Shown here: one piece after another, positions 8,449 through 15,983 of the stretch
Position numbering within the stretch: the first letter of the stretch is position 1
How the letters are laid out: each line of letters starts with the position of its first letter
Assembly: GCA_023412805.1 (NCBI GenBank)
Contig: JAEZRM010000008.1
Coordinates: forward strand, 1-64,000
Direction of reading: 5' to 3'
Origin: Pseudomonadota bacterium
Lineage (GTDB): Bacteria; Pseudomonadota; Alphaproteobacteria; Rhizobiales; Hyphomicrobiaceae
Length of the DNA: 64,000 bases
Program-made: the position numbers and the translations under genes
Notes under the pieces: model-generated
The model's input: the letters and a program-made list of their open reading frames with translations, nothing else
Databases searched by the model: none
What the model was told of the DNA's origin: nothing

Positions 8449-10332
8449 TCAGCCACGCAGGCGCGTGCGGACGATGCGCGGGAATTCATCATTCGTGAAT
8501 TCATCCGCGGTGCGTGCTTGTGATTGCCCCGGCATCGTCCCCCGTATCGGCTCCATGCCGCCCTGAGGCGGCGTGTAGGGGGCAGACGCCTGAGCGCCGG
8601 CACGCGAGGGCGCTGCGGCCGCAGCGTTTCCGTTGCCGACGAACCAGGCCTCGATGAGGTCGAGTTCATCCGCCGAAAGCTTGAGGCCTTGCCCGCGGCA
8701 GCGCGCCACGACGAAATTGCGGAAGCGCCCCGCGAAGAGGTTCGCCGAAGCGCCCTGCTCGAACCACGGATCGGCCTCGCTCACGACATCCATCACGAAG
8801 CGTACATCGTCACGGCGCAACTCAAGCCCATGCTCTTGTGCACGGCGCTGCACATTCTGGATCGTCTGGGCACCCAGTAGATTGTTCTCGTTGATCTCGA
8901 GCGCCATGACCTCGAAGAGCATGCGGTACTCGGGCGGCGCCAACGGAGGCGCCTGACACGCCTCGTGAATGCGGGCGATCGACTGTTGGATGGACGAGCC
9001 GCCTTCCTTCGGGCGCGCCGGAGCAGCAGCAGAAGGCGACACGCCATGGCTCGGCACGGCCGTCGACATGGGCTGAGCGGGCTTCGGGGCCTGAGCCGGT
9101 GGTGTCGTTGCCGAGAGTGTCGGGCTGCGGGGCGACGGCTCGCGCATGGGCGCATCGCTCTGCGTGTAGCGCGGCATCCCAGCGAACGCGCCGCGCGTAT
9201 CCGGTGCCGAAGCAGCAGGCGGAGGGAGCGCGCGCTCGGGCCGGAAGTCGTCGTCGTGATGATCGAACGTGGGCTGCGGCGCGCGACGCTGCAGAGCCCC
9301 CTGGCTCGGGGCGTGATCGGCTAGTCCGCCACGCGCGACGGGAGGGCTGGCGGCCGGAGGCGCGATCGCGCGCGACGGTGCCATCTCGCGCATTTCCGGC
9401 GTCGGTGCTGCGCGCTTTGTCTGCAGATGACGGCGCGTATCGATGACCAGATAGGGCGGCTGATCCGAAAGCCTCAGATCATCGGGCAGCGACTGCACGA
9501 GCAGCTCGCGGAAATTACCCGCACCGGCCCATGATGTCGCCACCGTGCGATCGTGGCCGATCGTGCGAACGGCCCGGTCGGCGAGAACCTCGAGGGGAAC
9601 CGGTGTCGGTGATGCCTGAACAGCCTGAATCACATCGGCGATGATCTCGTGGCGCAGGGCCTCGCGATCGACCTCCGGCAACACCAGGGCCTTCGCCTGC
9701 GAAGCGATCATCGGCGCCGGCGGGGCCGCGGCGATCTCGCCCTGCTGCTCGAGCAGGAACGAAATCAGATCGGACTCGCGCACCTCGCCGTCGCTGATCG
9801 CCGTGTACGGCGCGGCAGTGTAGTCGTTGGCGAAAATCACCGTGCGCCGGGCGTGGGCGCGCAGGCGATGCAGGACCGGCGTGAAGTCGGCGTCGCCCGA
9901 GAGAATCACGAACTCGTCGAAGTGCGTTCCGTGCGCGAGATAGTCGACGACGTCCATGACCATGCGGATGTCGGACGAATTCTTGAGCTGGGCGGTGAGG
10001 GGCGGGCAGTCGATGATCTCGAACCCGGCGCGCAGGAAATGATGGCGCACGAACGGGAAGGAGTTCATGTCCGTCGAGTTGTCGGACTGATTCCGTCGCG
10101 GCACCGGGTTGCCGTAGCATCGATTCATGACGATGCGCCGGGGCTCGGCGGCGAAAGCACCATTGGTCGACGTGATCAGCGCGCCGGTCTCGATGGCCTT
10201 GATCCACGACGCGGCGTCACGGGCAAACCGCTTGGCGGCCTCTTCGTTCTTGCGCTTCAACGACAAATAGATGTTGTCGTAGTCCACGAAGACGGCGCTC
10301 AAAAACGCACGCCCAGCTTCACGCCTGATCAT
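8449..10332 (-). CDS. NYN-domain (PIN-like) ribonuclease with LOTUS/OST-HTH-like region
   Basis: A 627-residue protein. The N-terminal NYN domain has the acidic residues of metal-dependent nucleases: D17 and D19 in FVDYDNI, D121 in SSDIRMVMD, and D147/D149 in LSGDADF. Residues about 222-310 (HEIIADVIQAV to GNFRELLVQSLPDDLRL and YLVIDTRRH) look like an OST-HTH/LOTUS RNA-binding module. A Pro/Ala-rich linker of some 130 residues follows, then a conserved C-terminal alpha-helical region (about 460-590) that may be a second helical RNA-binding module. AGGGGG precedes ATG 10332. It probably cleaves or binds RNA; the target is unknown. It stands alone. Confidence 0.85.
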   Translation of the reverse strand: MIRREAGRAFLSAVFVDYDNIYLSLKRKNEEAAKRFARDAASWIKAIETGALITSTNGAFAAEPRRIVMNRCYGNPVPRRNQSDNSTDMNSFPFVRHHFLRAGFEIIDCPPLTAQLKNSSDIRMVMDVVDYLAHGTHFDEFVILSGDADFTPVLHRLRAHARRTVIFANDYTAAPYTAISDGEVRESDLISFLLEQQGEIAAAPPAPMIASQAKALVLPEVDREALRHEIIADVIQAVQASPTPVPLEVLADRAVRTIGHDRTVATSWAGAGNFRELLVQSLPDDLRLSDQPPYLVIDTRRHLQTKRAAPTPEMREMAPSRAIAPPAASPPVARGGLADHAPSQGALQRRAPQPTFDHHDDDFRPERALPPPAASAPDTRGAFAGMPRYTQSDAPMREPSPRSPTLSATTPPAQAPKPAQPMSTAVPSHGVSPSAAAPARPKEGGSSIQQSIARIHEACQAPPLAPPEYRMLFEVMALEINENNLLGAQTIQNVQRRAQEHGLELRRDDVRFVMDVVSEADPWFEQGASANLFAGRFRNFVVARCRGQGLKLSADELDLIEAWFVGNGNAAAAAPSRAGAQASAPYTPPQGGMEPIRGTMPGQSQARTADEFTNDEFPRIVRTRLRG

Positions 10333-10665
10333 CCAACGCCCCCTGCGAATTCACGGACTAACACCGCCACCCGGGGTTAACTGTTTATGAGTCGCATATC
10401 GCGGGCAAGGTCCGGGGGCCGGAGAACCGAATCAAGTCCGGGGATTAGCTGTTGATTCGACCGATGCGCGGCACGCGGGCCGCACATTCATTGTGGCCGA
10501 GACGTCACATGCAGCCCGCGCATCGCTCGTCTCCTGGCGCCTCACCCCGCGCCGCATTGGCGCCCTTCCATTTCCCGCACAACGCTTAAGCGCCCATTAA
10601 CCCTGTTCCGCGATAGTCGCCTTCGTGTCCGTACCTGTTGTGTCGTTGCGTGAAAGGCGTTTTCG
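10333..10665. other. Intergenic region between NYN gene and lipoprotein gene
   Basis: A 333-bp divergent intergenic region. It must hold promoters for both neighbours. The one clear element is the CtrA-type box at 10586-10600, listed separately. No RNA gene or repeat was recognised. Confidence 0.6.
10586..10600 (+). promoter_or_regulatory. CtrA-type binding box (TTAA-N7-TTAA)
   Basis: TTAA at 10586-10589, seven bases, then TTAA at 10597-10600 followed by CC, an exact full CtrA consensus. It ends 65 bp before the lipoprotein start codon, a usual position for CtrA control. CtrA is the cell-cycle regulator of alphaproteobacteria; binding here is inferred. Confidence 0.55.
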
Positions 10666-11100
10666 ATGTGTTCCAAGCGTTGTGGCCGCGTGCCACGCCC
10701 GTTCCGGCAGAGCGCTGCCTGCGCCGGTCTGATGGGCCTTTTCGCCCTCCTCGCCGGCTGCGCGAGCGACCGCGGCGCCAACCATTCTGCCAACTCTACG
10801 ACGGCGCCGATGCATATGGCCGGCGTTCGCCCCCAGATCGAGGCTGACGGCCTGCCGGCCCAGCTCGCCCCGCGCAATCCGACGCCCATCGCCGACGATC
10901 CGCGCGAGCCCTGGAGCCCGAACTACGGCTCCGTTCGTCCGACGCGAACCGGCGCGCTCGACACCGGCACGCCGGCTCTGGCCGTCGCCGCCCCGTCACC
11001 ACCTCGAACTATCACGGTCGCTCAAATGCGACCGCTCGATGCAGAGGACGTCATCCGCCGCGCCGTTGCCGCGCATGAAATACTGCGACAGGAGAACTGA
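10666..11100 (+). CDS. Predicted small lipoprotein of unknown function
   Basis: A 144-residue protein with a lipoprotein signal: basic N-terminus, hydrophobic LMGLFALLAGC and lipobox cysteine C32. The mature part is rich in Pro, Ala, Asn and Asp with no recognisable domain. It ends in a short helical segment (AEDVIRRAVAAHEILRQ). It should be anchored in the inner or outer membrane. A perfect CtrA box lies 65 bp upstream, suggesting cell-cycle-timed expression. It is convergent with bamB. No function is assigned. Confidence 0.75.
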   Translation: MCSKRCGRVPRPFRQSAACAGLMGLFALLAGCASDRGANHSANSTTAPMHMAGVRPQIEADGLPAQLAPRNPTPIADDPREPWSPNYGSVRPTRTGALDTGTPALAVAAPSPPRTITVAQMRPLDAEDVIRRAVAAHEILRQEN

Positions 11101-11159
11101 GTATGAACGACTACACGCGCAAGCCCTCGCCCGGCGCATCCAAGTCGCTCGCACATCGC

Positions 11160-12500
11160 TCAATGCAGGCTGATGAGTCGCGCCTTGTCGGTGAGGACGT
11201 ACATCCGGCCGTTGGCGACGACTGGCGCGATGTATACCGGCGCTCCGAGATCGAGCTGCGTCTCCACCTTGCCGCCAGCCGCGTTGACGCCGAGGAGCTT
11301 GCCACTGTCGGCAGCAAGCCAGAGGCGGCCGCCGGCTAGAACGGGGCCGGCCCAGGTCTTGCCGCCGGAAAGCCGCGTCGTCCAGAGCGCCTTGCCGTCG
11401 CGCCGGCTCATGGCAATGAGCTGGCCGCCGGTGTCGACGACATAGACGGTGTCGCCGGCGACGTAGGGCATGTTGATGCCCGGAACATTCACGGACCACA
11501 CCCGCTCGCCGGTCCGTACCTCCGTCGCGATCATGCGGCCGCCATGACCGATCGCGAATACCGTGCCGTTATCAATGACGGGGCTCGCCGCGTCGCTCAT
11601 GGAGCCGAGCGACGACGCCGCCCGCGAGCGCGACAGCGAATCCTGCCACGCAACCGTACCGTCGGCCACGCGCAGCGCGACGACATCACCTGAGGGATAG
11701 GGAACGACCGCAAGATCGCCGCTCATGGCCGGGCTCGCGCTGATCAGGAGGCTCGCGCGCTCAGGCAGGCCGCGATAGGACCACATCTCCGCGCCGTCGT
11801 GCCCTGAAAGCGCAACCGTGCGGCCATCCGTCGTGACGACGACGACGCGTCCGCCGCCGACCGTCGGCGCCGCGCGCACCGGCGAGCCGACATTCTTGTC
11901 CCAAAGCTTCTTGCCGCCCTGTGTGTCGAGCGCGGTCACGATGCCATGGCCGGTCGCCACAAACAGGCGCCCGCCCTCCGCTGCGAGGCCGCCGCCAAAG
12001 GCGTTGGTATCAGTGCCTTTCTCCGGCACCAGCGAGGTCCGCCAGGCAACCGAGCCCGAATTGCTGAGCGCCGTCACGCGGCCCGCGGCGTCGAGGGTGA
12101 AAACGCGGCCTTCAGCGACAATCGGGCTTGCCGTGAGGCGGCCGTACTTGCTCGAACCCTGACCGATATCGGCGCTCCAGGCGGTGCGTATCGTGGCCGG
12201 CAGCGCGAGATGCCCTGGCGCGTTGGTCGCGGCACCACCCGGAAACGACCAGGTGTCGTTCTGGCGCGGCGGCGGCAGCGCAATTGGGCGGTCGGCGCTC
12301 GCGAGCTCGATGCTGCCTGTGCTGCCTTCCGAAAGCATGACCGGAACGCGCTTGCCGGGCAGCGGCGTCTGCTTCTCCGCAAATGGATTGAGGGCGGCGA
12401 CATCCGGCAGGCTCGGCATTCCGCCTGAGCAACCGGCGAGGCTCAGCATGGCGAGTGCACTCGCCACGAACACCATCCGCTCCGTCCGCAAGATCCCCAC
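11160..12500 (-). CDS. bamB: Outer membrane assembly factor BamB
   Basis: A 446-residue lipoprotein with lipobox LAGC (C24) and a repeating PQQ-like eight-bladed beta-propeller. Blade motifs recur as GRVFTLDAAGRVTAL, GRLFVATGHGIVTALD, GRVVVVTTDGRTVALSG, GTVFAIGHGGRMIATE and GRLWLAADSGKLLGVN. BamB is the periplasmic scaffold of the BAM complex that inserts outer-membrane beta-barrels such as LptD, encoded 3.5 kb upstream. The TPR-like membrane protein just upstream on the same strand is the usual partner gene. In many proteobacteria der follows bamB; here it does not, and a convergent lipoprotein gene is found instead. Confidence 0.92.
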   Translation of the reverse strand: MGILRTERMVFVASALAMLSLAGCSGGMPSLPDVAALNPFAEKQTPLPGKRVPVMLSEGSTGSIELASADRPIALPPPRQNDTWSFPGGAATNAPGHLALPATIRTAWSADIGQGSSKYGRLTASPIVAEGRVFTLDAAGRVTALSNSGSVAWRTSLVPEKGTDTNAFGGGLAAEGGRLFVATGHGIVTALDTQGGKKLWDKNVGSPVRAAPTVGGGRVVVVTTDGRTVALSGHDGAEMWSYRGLPERASLLISASPAMSGDLAVVPYPSGDVVALRVADGTVAWQDSLSRSRAASSLGSMSDAASPVIDNGTVFAIGHGGRMIATEVRTGERVWSVNVPGINMPYVAGDTVYVVDTGGQLIAMSRRDGKALWTTRLSGGKTWAGPVLAGGRLWLAADSGKLLGVNAAGGKVETQLDLGAPVYIAPVVANGRMYVLTDKARLISLH

Positions 12501-12571
12501 CGATCTGCTCCCCCAAAGTCCGCGCCCGAGCCCCTGGCCTTGAACTTAACCCGGCCTTTGACTTCCCGCCT

Positions 12572-13276
12572 CTATTTCTTCGTCTCGGCGGCTGCTGGCT
12601 GTGCAGCCTTGCTGAGCGCCTGCTCGGTCAGGATCGTCATCAGGATCCGCGTCCGCTCGGCGACCGCAGGCGGCACCGTGGTGTCGGCCAGGATCTGCTC
12701 GAAGATCTTGCGTGCCTCGTCCTGGTTCCCAGCCTTCATCGCTGCAAGCCCAAGCAGCTCGCGCGCGGGTGCACGCCAAGCATTGCTGTCGCTTGCCAGA
12801 TCTTTGAGGCGATTCTGCATCTCGGTCCAGTCAGCCGAATCAACCCTCAACATCGCAGCCTGGAGCGTCGCGAAATCCCTGAGCAGAGGATCGGCGCCCG
12901 TATCCTTGGATACGCTGTCGTACGACGCGACGGCCTCGTCGCGCTTGCCCTCGGTCGCGTAGGACGCAGCATTTCTGAGGCGCGCCAACGTGCCGTAACC
13001 GGGCGGCGCCGACTTGATCATCGTCTCGAAGGCCTGATGCGCCTCCTGGGCCTTGCCGTCCGCCGCGAGGCGCGCAGCACTTTCGAACTCGATGCCTGCC
13101 GTCTCGCGCGCGACCCGACCCGAATACTGGGCATACTGATAGGACGCCACACCGAGGATCAGCAGCACCGCTGCGGCAATAAAGAAGATACCGTACCGAT
13201 CCCAAGTACGGGCGAGACGCTCCTTGCGCATCTCGTCCTGGACTTCGCGCATGAAATGGTCGGTCTGGTCGGCCAT
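12572..13276 (-). CDS. YfgM-like membrane-anchored TPR protein
   Basis: A 234-residue protein with a cytoplasmic N-terminus (MADQTDHFMREVQDE), one transmembrane helix at about 32-52 (YGIFFIAAAVLLILGVASY) and a periplasmic helical region with tetratricopeptide-like repeats. This is the layout of YfgM, which associates with the Sec translocon and periplasmic chaperones. AAGGAAG precedes ATG 13276; the longer frame from 13315 adds an unconvincing extension. bamB starts 71 bp downstream on the same strand, the usual yfgM-bamB order, so the two are probably cotranscribed. Confidence 0.87.
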   Translation of the reverse strand: MADQTDHFMREVQDEMRKERLARTWDRYGIFFIAAAVLLILGVASYQYAQYSGRVARETAGIEFESAARLAADGKAQEAHQAFETMIKSAPPGYGTLARLRNAASYATEGKRDEAVASYDSVSKDTGADPLLRDFATLQAAMLRVDSADWTEMQNRLKDLASDSNAWRAPARELLGLAAMKAGNQDEARKIFEQILADTTVPPAVAERTRILMTILTEQALSKAAQPAAAETKK

Positions 13277-13462
13277 GTTCTTCCTTGCTACCTGCCGGCA
13301 GGCTCTTTGCCACAAACCCTTTAGAACCCGTGGGCTCTCTATAACCCGCGAGGCTTTCGGGCGAAAGGCTGCTGACCGCGATCTCGATGAACGCCGTTTC
13401 CGGCTATTTCGTGTCCCGGGCGGTCACGGTCTATGTCGAGATGTACCGACACGCGCAGCCGT

Positions 13463-13903
13463 TCACAAAAGTCCGAGCTCGGCGAGTTCGCGGCGCATCT
13501 TGGGCGGCATCTGATCGATTTCATTCCGCTGACCGCCAGCCATATCCGGCGGCGCATCATCCGCCGAGAGATAGCGCCAGCCCTGAAAGGCACGACGCGG
13601 GACGGGGCGCACATGCACGAGCTTGCGATCGAGGATGAGAAGTGTGCAGGGGGTGCCGTCGGGCCGCGTTCCTTCTTTCAGGTCGAGAAGCCGTTGACGG
13701 GCCTGAATGACGCCTTTGATGACCCAGTAGATCGAGCCGCCGCCGAGCAGCTCCTCGCGCCGCTTCGGCATCATGAACGTGCGGTGGAACAACTCCGGCT
13801 TCTGCTTCTCGGCCTTCATCTGCTTCAGGCGCTCAGCCTGCCAGCCGGCGAGATCCTCGACCGAGTCCGTGCCGACGCTCAGCTTAACGAGATGGATCGT
13901 CAC
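13463..13903 (-). CDS. DUF1489-family protein
   Basis: A 146-residue protein matching DUF1489, a family found mainly in alphaproteobacteria and of unknown function. Recognisable segments are MTIHLVKLSVGTDSVEDL, the HRTFMMPKRREELLGGGS stretch with SIYWVIKG, and the YLSADDAPPDM tail region. The start codon overlaps the stop codon of the carboxylase gene upstream by four bases (ATGA), so translation is probably coupled. That pairing suggests, but does not show, a link to acyl-CoA metabolism. Confidence 0.85.
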   Translation of the reverse strand: MTIHLVKLSVGTDSVEDLAGWQAERLKQMKAEKQKPELFHRTFMMPKRREELLGGGSIYWVIKGVIQARQRLLDLKEGTRPDGTPCTLLILDRKLVHVRPVPRRAFQGWRYLSADDAPPDMAGGQRNEIDQMPPKMRRELAELGLL

Positions 13904-15852
13904 GGCTGGGCTTCCTCCTCGAGACTGACGATCAGCGCGCCCTGGTTGACCTGCTGGCCCTCGCCGACCGCGACGCTCGCGATCACGCCATCGCGCGCGG
14001 CCGCCAGCACGTGCTCCATCTTCATGGCCTCGACGACCGCAAGCCGGTCCCCCTTGGCCACCGCATCGCCCGCTTTCACAAACACGCGCGCGACCTTGCC
14101 GTTGATCGGCGCACGCACGACGTCGCCAGCATGGCCATCGTCGATATCATCGGCGTCGTAGGTCGGCCAGCGTACCTCGACCTGCTCGCCCTCGAAGACG
14201 GCATAGAGACCGTCCGGCACAGCAACGCACGCCGTCGGCTGTCGAGGCTCGCTTCCTGTCCCCTCCGCGCCAGCGAGCGCGACATGCGGCACACTTTCGC
14301 CGCGCGGCCACGTAGCCACGAACGACTTTGGCTCACTGTTCACGACGAGCAGCACGGTGAGCGTTCGCGGTACACCGAGCTGGAAGCCGTCCGCCGCACG
14401 CCAGGGATCGGCGGTCGGCGCGCTCTCGACCGCAGGCGCGAGCAAGTGCGCAACGCCCGCGAGCATCTCCGATGTCCCGATATGCGATCGCGCGAGGCTC
14501 GCGATATCGCGGCCGATGAGCCCGGTATCCATGCGGAGGGCGCGCACATCGGCATTTTCCAGCAGCGCGCGAAGGAACGACGCATTGATGCGCGGCCCGG
14601 CAACGACGAGCTGCTTCAGCACCGCGACCATCTGATCGGCCGCCTCGTCGCGTGTCGCACCGTGCGTGATGAGCTTCGCGATCATGCTGTCGTAGAAGGG
14701 CGAGATGACATCTCCCGCGCGCACTGCCGTCTCGAGCCGCACGTCGGCATCGTCGGGAACTGCGAATGCCGCGACGCGCCCGATGCTCGGCAGAAAACCT
14801 TGCGCCGGATCCTCGGCGCAAAGCCGCACCTCAATGGCATGGCCGCGCATGGTGACCGCATCCTGCGCGAGCGGCAGCGGCTCCCCGGCCGCGATACGCA
14901 GTTGCCACTCGACGAGATCGAGCCCCGTGATCGCCTCCGTCACCGGATGCTCCACCTGCAGGCGCGTGTTCATCTCAATGAAATACCACGGCGCTTCGGG
15001 CCCGAGGCCGCCGCCTTCGACGAGGAACTCGACCGTGCCCGCACCTTCATATCCGACGGACCGCGCAAGCGTGACGGCCGCACCGCACATCTTCTCGCGT
15101 AGTGCCGCGCTCATGCCGGGCGCGGGCGCTTCCTCAATGACCTTCTGGTTGCGCCTTTGCAGCGAGCAGTCGCGTTCGAAGAGATGCACCACATTGCCAT
15201 GGCGGTCGCCGAATACCTGCACTTCAACGTGGCGCGGCTGCTGGACGACCTTCTCGATCAAAACAGCCGCATTGCCGAATGAGGACGAAGCCTCACGCTG
15301 CGCGCTCTCCAGTTGCGCCAAGAATGCGTCGCTGTTTTCGACGAGGCGCATGCCGCGCCCGCCACCGCCGGCAACGGCCTTGATCATCACCGGATATCCG
15401 ATGCGGTCCGCCTCGCGCCGCAGGAGGGCCGGCGTCTGATCCTCGCCATCGTAGCCGGGCACCACCGGCACGCCCGCCGCGCGCGCGACGACCTTGGCCG
15501 CCGCCTTGCCGCCGAGCTGGCGCATGGACGCGCCCGATGGGCCGATGAAGGTGATGCCCGCCGCTTTGCAGGCATCGGCGAAGTCCGCATTCTCGGCGAG
15601 AAAGCCGTAGCCTGGATGAATGGCCTCGGCGCCGGTCGCGCGCGCGACTTCGATAATGCGGTCGATGCGCAGGTAGCTCTCGGTGGATGGCGAGGCACCG
15701 ATGTGCACGGCCTCGTCGGCTGCCGCGACGTGAAGGGCCTCGCGATCGGCATCCGAATAGACGGCGACCGTCACAATCCCGAGCCGGCGTGCCGTTCGGA
15801 TGATGCGGCAGGCGATCTCGCCGCGGTTGGCGATCAGGATCTTTCTCAGCAT
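13900..15852 (-). CDS. Biotin-dependent acyl-CoA carboxylase alpha subunit (methylcrotonyl-CoA carboxylase type)
   Basis: A 650-residue protein with biotin carboxylase and biotin carrier domains. The N-terminus MLRKILIANRGEIACRIIRTAR and the ATP-grasp loop GGGGRGMR identify the carboxylase. The carrier motif EAMKMEHVL places the biotinylated lysine at K611. It carboxylates biotin with bicarbonate and ATP, for transfer to an acyl-CoA by a separate beta subunit. Length and order fit the alpha subunit of 3-methylcrotonyl- or geranyl-CoA carboxylase, but propionyl/acetyl-CoA types cannot be excluded. No carboxyltransferase beta subunit lies in this window. The frame opens at 15897; ATG 15852 matches the family start. 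Confidence 0.88.
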   Translation of the reverse strand: MLRKILIANRGEIACRIIRTARRLGIVTVAVYSDADREALHVAAADEAVHIGASPSTESYLRIDRIIEVARATGAEAIHPGYGFLAENADFADACKAAGITFIGPSGASMRQLGGKAAAKVVARAAGVPVVPGYDGEDQTPALLRREADRIGYPVMIKAVAGGGGRGMRLVENSDAFLAQLESAQREASSSFGNAAVLIEKVVQQPRHVEVQVFGDRHGNVVHLFERDCSLQRRNQKVIEEAPAPGMSAALREKMCGAAVTLARSVGYEGAGTVEFLVEGGGLGPEAPWYFIEMNTRLQVEHPVTEAITGLDLVEWQLRIAAGEPLPLAQDAVTMRGHAIEVRLCAEDPAQGFLPSIGRVAAFAVPDDADVRLETAVRAGDVISPFYDSMIAKLITHGATRDEAADQMVAVLKQLVVAGPRINASFLRALLENADVRALRMDTGLIGRDIASLARSHIGTSEMLAGVAHLLAPAVESAPTADPWRAADGFQLGVPRTLTVLLVVNSEPKSFVATWPRGESVPHVALAGAEGTGSEPRQPTACVAVPDGLYAVFEGEQVEVRWPTYDADDIDDGHAGDVVRAPINGKVARVFVKAGDAVAKGDRLAVVEAMKMEHVLAAARDGVIASVAVGEGQQVNQGALIVSLEEEAQP

Positions 15853-15983
15853 CGGCGCACCCTCGGATCGCACGACGGCTACTCGCCGCAATGGCATCGC
15901 CGCGGCCCACCTGTGTCCGACGTTTCAGAGAGGCATTCAAGAGGGAAGGCGCGGGTCTCCCCACGTGGAGGATACGGGGGCGA

